In this document: piece by piece, positions 1 to 6,031 of the stretch | Layout of the letters: every line of letters starts with the position of its first letter | Numbering within the stretch: the first letter of the stretch is position 1 | Source: Thermoplasmata archaeon | GTDB lineage: Archaea; Thermoplasmatota; Thermoplasmata; Thermoplasmatales; B87-G9 | Direction: 5' to 3' | DNA length: 9,989 bases | NCBI GenBank assembly: GCA_003649695.1 | Contig: QMSR01000028.1 | Location: 1-9,989 of the forward strand | The notes under the pieces: generated by a model | Database searches by the model: none | The model's input: the letters and a program-made list of their open reading frames with translations, nothing else | Told to the model about the DNA's origin: nothing | Made by a program: the position numbers and the translations under genes

Positions 1-1074
1 AAGACCCTCTTCTCCAGTCTCCTCTGTGCCTGTTGACGAGTCGTCAGGAACTCCCCTATCGATATTCCTTGCGCGTAATTGCCGTACTCCATAAACGACC
101 TCACCTAGCGAATCACCATAATACTTACTCACGATCTCACGCTCGAGACCTAAAGACACAAACTCGTTCTTCTGAAACTTGCGATCGCCCCACACATACC
201 AACCGCCGCCCTTTCTCTCCACAAGACCTAGTTCAACTGCCAAGGGAAGCAAAAAATCAAAGTCGTCGAAACCGGCATCAAAGTAAAAAGAACACGTACT
301 CTCACGGAAAGGAGGAGCCACCTTGTTTTTCGCACCAAAAATTCGGATAGTAATACCCCTCACTTTACCTTTGTCACGAAGTATCTGGGTCCGAGATAAC
401 CGAAGTTGCGTGCAACAATGATAATCAAGTGAGTGTCCGCCAATTTTAGAAACACCGGGAGCAAAAGCCGGGCCCATTGGTGGTCGCTCCTTCTGCTGAT
501 TGATAGCCACAACAGCGACTCGTCGTTCCCAAATAAGGTTTGTAATTTGACGAAGGATCCGAGAAAGGACCCTCGCATGAAGACCAACTGCGTGTGTCTC
601 TGTGTCACGGTCTAACTCTTCGACAACAGGGAGGGCAGCAACAGAATCAATCCCTATGAGGACAGGGACATCGGGGTTCTCCTTCCGAAGTTCTTCGCAA
701 ATGAAGATTATCTGCTCTCCTGCCTCCTGGAGATGCGCGGGCTGCATTAGAATTAACTTGTTTGGGTCAACAGTAAACAAAGTGCTCCAATCGCTGGAAT
801 AGGAGTGTTCGCTGTCCACCAAAATAGCAATGCCATCCATCGCCTGGCACATACCCAGAAGGGAGGCTAATACAGCTGACTTCCCTGTAGACTCATATCC
901 GTAAATCTCTACAATCCTACCTAACGGAACACCAGGAACTCCCAAAACATAGTCCACAGGAAGAATACCGCTGGGAACATAACCTAACGCAGAAGGAACA
1001 ATGGAGGGGTCCGCTAGGTAACGAATGGACCCTTCCCCGAACTTTTTTGTGAAACTCCTCATTAGCTTTTCCAT
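1..1074 (-). CDS. recA: RecA-family recombinase, 3' end cut by window edge
   Basis: ATP-dependent strand-exchange protein that forms filaments on single-stranded DNA. The 358 residues visible follow bacterial RecA throughout. The Walker A loop GYESTGKS is at residues 59-66. VDSEHS at about 86-91 carries the position of the catalytic glutamate. Walker B is LIGIDSVAAL at 139-148. GLHARVLSRILRQIT at about 164-178 matches the RecA 'GLQARLMSQALRKLT' segment, INQQ at 191-194 precedes loop L2, and KNKVAPPF follows further on. An acidic serine/glutamate-rich tail begins near residue 343, so little is probably missing (E. coli RecA is 353 aa). The ATG shares a base with the TAA of the upstream ssb gene (TAATG). 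Only a weak AAGGGA precedes it, so translation is probably coupled to ssb. Phage roles would be recombination-dependent replication and repair. The family assignment is secure; the C-terminus is not visible. Confidence 0.95.
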   Translation of the reverse strand, partial: MEKLMRSFTKKFGEGSIRYLADPSIVPSALGYVPSGILPVDYVLGVPGVPLGRIVEIYGYESTGKSAVLASLLGMCQAMDGIAILVDSEHSYSSDWSTLFTVDPNKLILMQPAHLQEAGEQIIFICEELRKENPDVPVLIGIDSVAALPVVEELDRDTETHAVGLHARVLSRILRQITNLIWERRVAVVAINQQKERPPMGPAFAPGVSKIGGHSLDYHCCTQLRLSRTQILRDKGKVRGITIRIFGAKNKVAPPFRESTCSFYFDAGFDDFDFLLPLAVELGLVERKGGGWYVWGDRKFQKNEFVSLGLEREIVSKYYGDSLGEVVYGVRQLRARNIDRGVPDDSSTGTEETGEEGL

Positions 1075-1874
1075 TACTCAGTCCCTTTCAACAAACTACG
1101 TAACTTCGCCTGTACTTTCGCAGGGTCTAGCTTTGACTGTGACGGTTGACTCTCGGATTCGGCTGCATAAGATGCAGGCGGTGTAGTCCGAGTAACCGTC
1201 TTCTTTGGAGGCTTCAAAGGAGGTGGTGTGGGAGACTCCTCTTCTGTAGTAGGTCCCCTGAGTGCTTCTTCCTCGGGTGTCGGTGGAATCAAAGACTCGA
1301 CCGAAGTCACACCGGGAAGCACCCCTGAGTCACGAAGGATCGAAGCTAACTGCTGTGGTGGTGTTACGCGATAAATACGAGACAAATCCATCGCCTGATC
1401 TAGCCAAGCAGGGTCGATCTTGCTTTGTTTCGGATCAGGGATAACCTGATATCTAGTATCAGTAGGCCCCGAGCCCTGACGTACAATGGTCACGTTTCGA
1501 CCTGTTTCTGGATCAGTAATATCACCCCACTCGTCGTCAAGAACTAAACGACAAAGATCTGCCCAAGGAGTAACGGGCATAGGCCAAATCTGAACCCCTG
1601 CTTCAACGTCGTCGAGATCTATTAGATTGACAAGGAACTGCTCGTGAGTGCGGATGTCAGCCAAGCCCTGCTGTATGATCATACAAACAACACAGTCATC
1701 CCCAGTGCAGAGAACTGGTCTGTTCCCAATCCAGTGGAGCTTCACGATTTCATAAAAAGTTTTGTTAGGATCCGGTTGGGGTAGGATCCTAACCCTATTC
1801 TTCCCTGGCTTTGGACGCCAGAAGCCACGACGACTCCGTGCATCCAAATCTCTCTTTAGCTTTTCTAAGTCCAT
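1074..1874 (-). CDS. gp32-like single-stranded DNA-binding protein
   Basis: Predicted 266-aa replication and recombination ssDNA-binding protein. The N-terminus has a basic stretch and the signature FWRPKPGKNRVRILP (residues 18-32), typical of phage gp32-like SSBs. It is followed by HW at 47-48 and a cysteine cluster C56-x4-C61-x2-C64, which with H47 could bind zinc as in T4 gp32. Residues from about 190 to 250 form a proline, threonine and glutamate-rich low-complexity linker, and the protein ends in a short basic helix (KVQAKLRSLLKG). T4 gp32 instead ends in an acidic tail. The ATG at 1874 has a near-perfect Shine-Dalgarno GAGGAGGT (1880-1887) five bases upstream. The stop overlaps the recA start, so the two are probably co-expressed. 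The assignment rests on motif memory, not a search; an unrelated zinc-binding replication protein is the main alternative. Confidence 0.72.
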   Translation of the reverse strand: MDLEKLKRDLDARSRRGFWRPKPGKNRVRILPQPDPNKTFYEIVKLHWIGNRPVLCTGDDCVVCMIIQQGLADIRTHEQFLVNLIDLDDVEAGVQIWPMPVTPWADLCRLVLDDEWGDITDPETGRNVTIVRQGSGPTDTRYQVIPDPKQSKIDPAWLDQAMDLSRIYRVTPPQQLASILRDSGVLPGVTSVESLIPPTPEEEALRGPTTEEESPTPPPLKPPKKTVTRTTPPASYAAESESQPSQSKLDPAKVQAKLRSLLKGTE

Positions 1875-1901
1875 AACTTACCTCCTCTTTGGAAGTTGAT
1901 T

Positions 1902-1929
1902 TTTATATACTAAAAGTTTGTTTGCTCAA
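1902..1929 (-). promoter_or_regulatory. Candidate sigma70-type promoter for ssb-recA
   Basis: In the 69-nt gap before ssb, the minus strand reads TTGAGC (1929-1924), a 16-base spacer, then TATAAA (1907-1902). An overlapping alternative is TTGTTG, 17 bases, then TATATA. The -10 matches the consensus at 5 of 6 positions and the -35 at 4 of 6. The inferred start would leave a leader of about 20-25 nt containing the strong ribosome binding site. The gap is AT-rich compared with its neighbours. Three direct CAAAC copies also lie upstream; their role is unknown. No convincing terminator for the preceding gene is visible. Confidence 0.45.
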
Positions 1930-1943
1930 CAACAACGTTTGGG

Positions 1944-2513
1944 TTACTCCAGGTTATTGTGCACTTCTGCCATCTGTACTTCAGTTACTCCCAACTTCGA
2001 CATCAACGAAATCACACACATTTCAAAAATTATCATAGCCGATACCTCGAACAAACTACCAAGGGGGAAACGAATAGGAACACCAACAACTTCCCTGCAC
2101 TCAAAAGAATCTAAACCGCTAGGAATAGAAGGAAGGGACGTAGGAATCAACAACACAGTGTCCGCCAATGACGCTAAAGGGGACTCTTGCTTCGCTGTTA
2201 CTGCCAATACAACACCGCCACGAGATTTAGCTATCCGAGCAACTTCGACAACAGTAGTGGTCCTCCCACTACCAGAAACGGCGATGAAACCGTCACCCTC
2301 ACGTAAGGCAGGAGTCACAGTCTCTCCCACTACAAAGGTTTTTATCCCCAAATGAACCAAACGCATAGCGAAAGCCTTAGCAACCAACCCAGATCTGCCA
2401 GCACCGATAAGGTAAACTCGGGGGAACGATACAATTGCGTCAGTAAAGGCCTCTAACGAGCCCTGTGACACTTTTGAAACCACTTCATCAATAACACTCA
2501 ACATCGACGTCAT
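1944..2513 (-). CDS. hxlB: SIS-domain isomerase, 6-phospho-3-hexuloisomerase-like
   Basis: A 189-aa single SIS-domain protein resembling 6-phospho-3-hexuloisomerase (PHI), which interconverts D-arabino-hex-3-ulose 6-phosphate and fructose 6-phosphate in the ribulose monophosphate pathway. The family pattern is seen from end to end: VYLIGAGRSGLVAKAFAMRL (33-52), HLG then VVGETVTPALREGD, the phosphosugar-binding loop VSGSGRTT (about 79-86), VVLAVT, the PLGSLFE segment (about 156-162), and a C-terminus ending in LGVTEVQMAEVHNNLE, like the 'KRHANLE' ending of PHI proteins. Length fits the family (about 180-200 aa). The ATG at 2513 has AGGAGG (2520-2525) six bases upstream, and this site overlaps the stop of the preceding gene. 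No hexulose-phosphate synthase partner is present here. The fold is certain; the exact substrate is inferred, and another sugar-phosphate isomerase remains possible. Confidence 0.82.
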   Translation of the reverse strand: MTSMLSVIDEVVSKVSQGSLEAFTDAIVSFPRVYLIGAGRSGLVAKAFAMRLVHLGIKTFVVGETVTPALREGDGFIAVSGSGRTTTVVEVARIAKSRGGVVLAVTAKQESPLASLADTVLLIPTSLPSIPSGLDSFECREVVGVPIRFPLGSLFEVSAMIIFEMCVISLMSKLGVTEVQMAEVHNNLE

Positions 2514-2524
2514 AATCTACCTCC

Positions 2525-2764
2525 TTAATGTTCATCACTCCTGAGACCTTTCTTTACCTCAGCCATCTGACTTAACCTGTGAGCTTGCTTACCTGTTAAA
2601 ACGGCTATCCACTTTTCCTCCTCAAATCCGGAAAGCAGGTACATTCTCAAAGGTGCACCCTCCCACACCCAAGTGTAATCTTGTCGTTGCTCGATTTCTC
2701 TGACAATAAACTCTAAAAGCACATTCATAATAGCTTGTTCCTCCGGCTTCAACACTGTCAACAT
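2525..2764 (-). CDS. Small protein of unknown function (79 aa)
   Basis: I do not recognise this protein. It is a 79-aa, rather charged soluble protein with a probable N-terminal amphipathic helix (EEQAIMNVLLEFIVREIEQR), a central tryptophan- and tyrosine-containing segment (DYTWVWEG), and a lysine/arginine-rich C-terminus. There is no signal peptide, membrane segment or cysteine motif. It starts with ATG at 2764 behind a modest GAGG (8-10 bases upstream) and follows the 109-nt non-coding region after the polymerase, so it may be the first gene of a new transcription unit. Its TAA is part of the TAAGGAGG that forms the ribosome binding site of the hexuloisomerase-like gene, so the two are tightly linked. 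It is judged real from this fit and the absence of a better frame. Confidence 0.62.
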   Translation of the reverse strand: MLTVLKPEEQAIMNVLLEFIVREIEQRQDYTWVWEGAPLRMYLLSGFEEEKWIAVLTGKQAHRLSQMAEVKKGLRSDEH

Positions 2765-2873
2765 AACCTAACCTCACACATATTTGCGATTTAAGCGCAG
2801 GGTGAAAGCAACGGATGCCTCTTTCCATTGACAACTCGTCAACCCGCGCTTATTTGCGCAATTATCGCGCAAT
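2765..2873. promoter_or_regulatory. Intergenic region after DNA polymerase, candidate regulatory or terminator site
   Basis: This is the longest clear non-coding gap in the window (109 nt). Read on the minus strand it begins just past the polymerase stop with TTGCGC-N7-GCGCAA, then a GCGC, then TTGAC-N5-GTCAA, and ends with the weak ribosome binding site of the 79-aa gene. Neither hairpin is followed by a U-run, so a classic intrinsic terminator is not supported. TTGACG could be a -35 element, but no good -10 lies 16-18 bases downstream. The palindromes suit a protein-binding operator, an RNA processing site or a weak terminator; I cannot choose between these. Confidence 0.4.
2828..2842. repeat. 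Inverted repeat TTGAC-N5-GTCAA
   Basis: A perfect 5-bp inverted repeat around the spacer AACTC in the gap downstream of the polymerase gene. It could be a small operator or a weak RNA hairpin with a 5-base loop. There is no poly-U tail on the minus-strand transcript. Confidence 0.5.
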
Positions 2874-2874
2874 T
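2846..2874. repeat. Phased GCGC repeats with inverted repeat TTGCGC-N7-GCGCAA
   Basis: GCGC occurs at 2846, 2856 and 2867, that is, every 10-11 bp, about one helical turn. The last two copies are an exact direct repeat GCGCAATT (2856-2863 and 2867-2874), and TTGCGCAA (2854-2861) is itself an 8-bp palindrome. TTGCGC (2854-2859) and GCGCAA (2867-2872) also form a hairpin with 6-bp stem and 7-base loop. The last copy touches the polymerase stop codon. Confidence 0.55.
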
Positions 2875-5597
2875 TACTCCTCAAATAGGAGGTCACCACC
2901 CTGCCAACAATCGCCGACCGTCACCTCAACAGGAATAATCAAATCAGTGTCAGCGACAGGGCGTTCGTAATAAGTTTTGACAAGGGTTACAACGTCGTCA
3001 ACGATGTCCTCCTGGCACTCTACCATTATAGCATCATGAAGTTGGGCAATAACATAAGCATCTAAACCTGATCGTTGAAACTCGTATACCAACAACGCTA
3101 GAGTCTGATTCGTGAAGTCAGCGATGGTACTCTGCGAGATGTACGATAACGCCTGTCTTTCCCATTCTGGAAGAAAAGGACCTGTTCCGAAATGGCGACA
3201 TCGACCGAAGTAGTTACACAACCGTCTGTTTCGCTTAGCATAACCAACCACACGATCCATATAATCCCGTATCTCAGGATAAACACTGAAAAAGGAATCT
3301 AAAAGGGCTTCCGCCTCTTCCAACGACATGTTAAACTGAGCTGCGACACTTTGTGCACCCCTTCCGTAACAATTATGTGTGAACAACCCGTTTGCAACAA
3401 AACTGTGGTCACCCTCAACCGTTAAATCATAAACAAAACCGTCGAAAGGAATTTCACGAATTGAAACAATTTCATCGTAGGACGAAAGCCGCGACGACAG
3501 GAAAGACTTTAACGAAACCAACCGACAACCAAGCTCTAACGCGCCAGCCCGAACAAACCCCTTCGGGGTCAACATCTCATGGTCCGGTGTACACCTAATT
3601 TTTTTCTTCGTGGCCGTGGTAATCTCTATCAATCGAGCCGCCCGAACTCTATGAGTATTAACCACACGCTTCCAATTCCCTTTGTGCGTCAAAACCCTTT
3701 CCCCTACTCGCACATCTCTGATCTTCTTGTAACCCGTCGAAGTAACAACTTCGGTGTCCCCGTCCAAGCAAACACCGAAGTTCACGAACTTAGCCTGGTG
3801 CCTCTGCAAAGGGGTTACCTTCTCCACAGGTACTCTAAAAATACGGCTCGCGGTCTCAGCGTGAATATCTCGGCCCGCCGCAAACGCATCTAACATCGTC
3901 TGACACTGTGACGCGTGAGCTACTACTCGCAACTCGGCCTGTGACAGATCAAACTCCAAGAACTTATAGCCAGAGTCCACTGTAAATACAGTTCTCAAAG
4001 CCGTCTTAGGGATCGTCTGAATCGGGGGGTCATTAGAACTAAGGCGACCCGAGTGAGTACCGTGCACGTTGAAGACCGGATGAACCCTACCGTCATCCTT
4101 CACAAACCGAGTTACACCGCCGCGAGGGCCTTTCAAATAAGTGGACAACACCTTTTGCCTCTTCCTCAACTGAAGGAGCAACTCAACAGCTCTACGCCCC
4201 TCATCCGACAACTGCCCTTGTTGGGCCTTCTCTAGTAACCGACGTAAAGCCGCTTCATTTGTAGAAGGCTGTCCTTTCGAAGTATACGCGACTACAGGAA
4301 GACCGAGGTCGTGATAAAGAACCCTCCCTAGCTGACGAGTAGAACGATAATTAAACTCCTGTCCAACAGTTTGGAAAAGGTGGTCCTCCAATTCTTGGAT
4401 CTCTTTGCGGACCGACAGTGTCAACTCGTCTACACGGTTCATGTCTACTCGAATCCCGCGGAGCTCTACGTCAACTAACGCTCGCTGAAGAGGAACAGAA
4501 ACACCCCAATAAACGTCTCCGTATTGTCGCTTCACGCGAGGGTACAAAGCCTGAGTCACCAAATAAGTCGCAAAAGCGTCATAACCAGAGTATTCATACA
4601 AAATCTCGCGAGGAATATCCGCGTAAGACTTTACTTTGTGTTCCTTAATGTATCGCTCCAACTCTGACATGTAAGGAGGTAAATTCGTATACAAAGACGT
4701 AAGGGAAGTCAAATCCAGGGGGAAGTTCTCGTTGAGGACATGTTGAGCGAGGAGAACATCAAAATATACATTCCGCACATTAAACCCTGCCTTCCTGAGG
4801 AACTTCAAATCGAACTTAAAGTTGGCTCCTGTCTTGCGACATGGGGATTGAAAAATCTTCATCAAAGCAGGCTGAGCTACAGGGGTCATAGGAACAACAA
4901 AGGTGGTTTTGTCGTCAAAACAAAGAGACACACAAATGATTTCGTCTTTAAACGGGTCAAAGCCAGTCGTTTCACAGTCGAACGCCAAAAAGTGATCGGA
5001 TGGGAGAGAAGAAATTTCTGATGCTAACCAAGAAAGTCCACCAGGATCATTTACGACAATAATGTCCGGCTCAGTAGGAACTCGGAAACCTTTCTTGAAC
5101 TTTTCCATATCCAACCGAAACAACTCTGTGCGCTCAAGAACACGTAAGTAATACGCAGGGTGCATGGAATAAAAAGCAGGACCCCAAGGGGTGTCGTAGA
5201 AAAAACCGCGGTGGGCTTTGAAACCTAACACAGCCTGGCTGGCAACGGCCCCCAATAACAAAAGCACCCGATCATCATTCGGCTGCAGTGAATCTAACTC
5301 TTGCTTTAAGCGCTGAACGCAATGCTCGAAGATCTGCTTGGGGGGCTTTTTGATATCACACAGAATGACGTTTGTAATGTAGGTCGAAGATACCCGCAAA
5401 TCCAAGTAATCCTCATAACTGCCATACTGGTCCTTAAACAAGTGGTCGTACAACAACTTCCCCGAAGGACCACATAACGGGATACCGTACTCGAACTCGT
5501 GAGGCCCGGGAGCTTCGGCAACAATAACAAGAGAAGCCGAAGGTGACCCTACAGGAGGAACCTTCATTCGGCCTTCGTAAGGACAGCCACTACCCAT
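2874..5597 (-). CDS. polA: Family A DNA polymerase with UDG-like domain, 3'-5' exonuclease and intein
   Basis: Replicative DNA polymerase precursor of 907 aa (774 after intein removal). Residues ~20-170 resemble family 4 uracil-DNA glycosylases: EAPGPHEFEYGIPLCGPSGKLL (28-49), YITNVILC (73-80), C93 and HPAYYL (146-151). A UDG-like N-terminus is also known in the SPO1 phage polymerase. The exonuclease follows with FDCETTGFD (Exo I, D207/E209), NFKFDL (Exo II, D263) and YSGYD (Exo III, Y336/D340). The polymerase domain shows HSGRLSSNDPPIQTIP, motif A DLSQAELR (D550), and motif B R599-x3-K603-x3-F607-G, split by the intein before CYG. Motif C is QLHDAIMVE, with alanine in place of the usual glutamate after HD. 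The ATG at 5597 is chosen over a TTG at 5621 because it overlaps the dUTPase stop as TGATG. Phe at the E. coli F762 position suggests normal discrimination against dideoxynucleotides. Confidence 0.96.
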   Translation of the reverse strand: MGSGCPYEGRMKVPPVGSPSASLVIVAEAPGPHEFEYGIPLCGPSGKLLYDHLFKDQYGSYEDYLDLRVSSTYITNVILCDIKKPPKQIFEHCVQRLKQELDSLQPNDDRVLLLLGAVASQAVLGFKAHRGFFYDTPWGPAFYSMHPAYYLRVLERTELFRLDMEKFKKGFRVPTEPDIIVVNDPGGLSWLASEISSLPSDHFLAFDCETTGFDPFKDEIICVSLCFDDKTTFVVPMTPVAQPALMKIFQSPCRKTGANFKFDLKFLRKAGFNVRNVYFDVLLAQHVLNENFPLDLTSLTSLYTNLPPYMSELERYIKEHKVKSYADIPREILYEYSGYDAFATYLVTQALYPRVKRQYGDVYWGVSVPLQRALVDVELRGIRVDMNRVDELTLSVRKEIQELEDHLFQTVGQEFNYRSTRQLGRVLYHDLGLPVVAYTSKGQPSTNEAALRRLLEKAQQGQLSDEGRRAVELLLQLRKRQKVLSTYLKGPRGGVTRFVKDDGRVHPVFNVHGTHSGRLSSNDPPIQTIPKTALRTVFTVDSGYKFLEFDLSQAELRVVAHASQCQTMLDAFAAGRDIHAETASRIFRVPVEKVTPLQRHQAKFVNFGVCLDGDTEVVTSTGYKKIRDVRVGERVLTHKGNWKRVVNTHRVRAARLIEITTATKKKIRCTPDHEMLTPKGFVRAGALELGCRLVSLKSFLSSRLSSYDEIVSIREIPFDGFVYDLTVEGDHSFVANGLFTHNCYGRGAQSVAAQFNMSLEEAEALLDSFFSVYPEIRDYMDRVVGYAKRNRRLCNYFGRCRHFGTGPFLPEWERQALSYISQSTIADFTNQTLALLVYEFQRSGLDAYVIAQLHDAIMVECQEDIVDDVVTLVKTYYERPVADTDLIIPVEVTVGDCWQGGDLLFEE
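3372..3770 (-). other. Mini-intein (133 aa) within DNA polymerase motif B
   Basis: In-frame protein-splicing element, precursor residues 610-742. It starts with Cys1 in block A (CLDGDTEVVTSTGYKKI). Block B is RCTPDHEMLTPKG (T61-x-x-H64 of the intein), block F is FVYDLTVEGDHSFVANGL, and block G ends THN before the +1 extein cysteine (CYGRG). All splicing residues expected of a class 1 intein are present: C1, the TxxH threonine and histidine, penultimate H132, terminal N133 and C+1. At 133 residues there is no room for a LAGLIDADG or HNH homing endonuclease, so it is a mini-intein. Excision joins FGV to CYGRG and restores the O-helix motif R-x3-K-x3-F-G-V-C-Y-G. The polymerase should be inactive until splicing occurs. 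Confidence 0.95.
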
Positions 5598-6031
5598 CAG
5601 AACCGCCCTGTGCTGCCCCAACCGCCTTCGCCACGAGACGTTGCGGGGAGCTCATCGACGTAATCGAACTCAACAAAAACCCGTGGTAAAATAACCAGCT
5701 GTGCAAAATACTCCCCCTCCTCAACCATAACATCTTTGTCGGACCGATTATATACCAAAACACCCAATTCACCACAGTAGTGGGGATCGATCAAACCGCG
5801 GAAAACGTTTAAACCTTTTTTGCGTGTGGAAGAACGTGGCCAGATAAAACCACACAAGGTCTCAGGGATACACACATAAACGCCTGTAGGGACATAAGCT
5901 TCTCGACGAGAAGGAATAACAACCTGCCTTAAAGCTGCCAAATCAAAACCAACATCTGAGGGATGATTATGACGCAAAGGTTTAGCGCCGGGAGCTAGTT
6001 TGCAAGGAATCTTCCAAGTAATCGGATTCAT
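5597..6031 (-). CDS. dut: Deoxyuridine 5'-triphosphate nucleotidohydrolase (dUTPase)
   Basis: Hydrolyses dUTP to dUMP and pyrophosphate, which keeps uracil out of new DNA and supplies dUMP for thymidylate synthesis. The 144-aa protein carries the five motifs of trimeric dUTPases in order: I, SDVGFDLAA (25-33, D30); II, PRSSTRKKG (65-73); III, GLIDPHYCGELGV (79-91, D82, Y85); IV, GEYFAQLVI (106-114); V, RGEGGWGSTG (133-142) at the flexible C-terminus. Motif V has Trp where Phe is common. The ATG at 6031 is chosen because it overlaps the folE2 stop as ATGA and has AGGAGG (6040-6045) eight bases upstream; longer in-frame starts would run into folE2. The stop overlaps the polymerase start. The polymerase also carries a UDG-like domain, so the pair fits a shared role in keeping uracil out of the phage genome. 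Confidence 0.96.
   Translation of the reverse strand: MNPITWKIPCKLAPGAKPLRHNHPSDVGFDLAALRQVVIPSRREAYVPTGVYVCIPETLCGFIWPRSSTRKKGLNVFRGLIDPHYCGELGVLVYNRSDKDVMVEEGEYFAQLVILPRVFVEFDYVDELPATSRGEGGWGSTGRF

Noticed and set aside
33..802. Three short plus-strand ORFs and one short minus-strand ORF (360-608) over the recA region
   Set aside because: They lie opposite or out of frame with a continuous RecA reading frame that carries all family motifs, and their products have no recognisable features.
1918..2355. 145-aa plus-strand ORF opposite the hexuloisomerase-like gene
   Set aside because: Antisense shadow: the minus-strand frame matches the SIS/PHI family throughout and has a strong ribosome binding site.
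2622..2834. 70-aa minus-strand ORF across the intergenic region and the 79-aa gene
   Set aside because: It starts inside the repeat-containing gap, lacks a ribosome binding site, and conflicts with the 79-aa frame whose stop is coupled to the next gene.
2828..2872. Intrinsic terminator after the polymerase gene
   Set aside because: The stems are only 5-6 bp and no U-run follows on the minus-strand transcript.
3392..3893. Two overlapping plus-strand ORFs opposite the intein, checked as a possible homing endonuclease
   Set aside because: No LAGLIDADG, HNH or GIY-YIG motif is visible and both are explained as antisense shadows of the intein and polymerase.
5597..5621. TTG start for the polymerase eight codons upstream
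   Set aside because: The ATG at 5597 overlaps the dUTPase stop as TGATG, the pattern used elsewhere in this operon.
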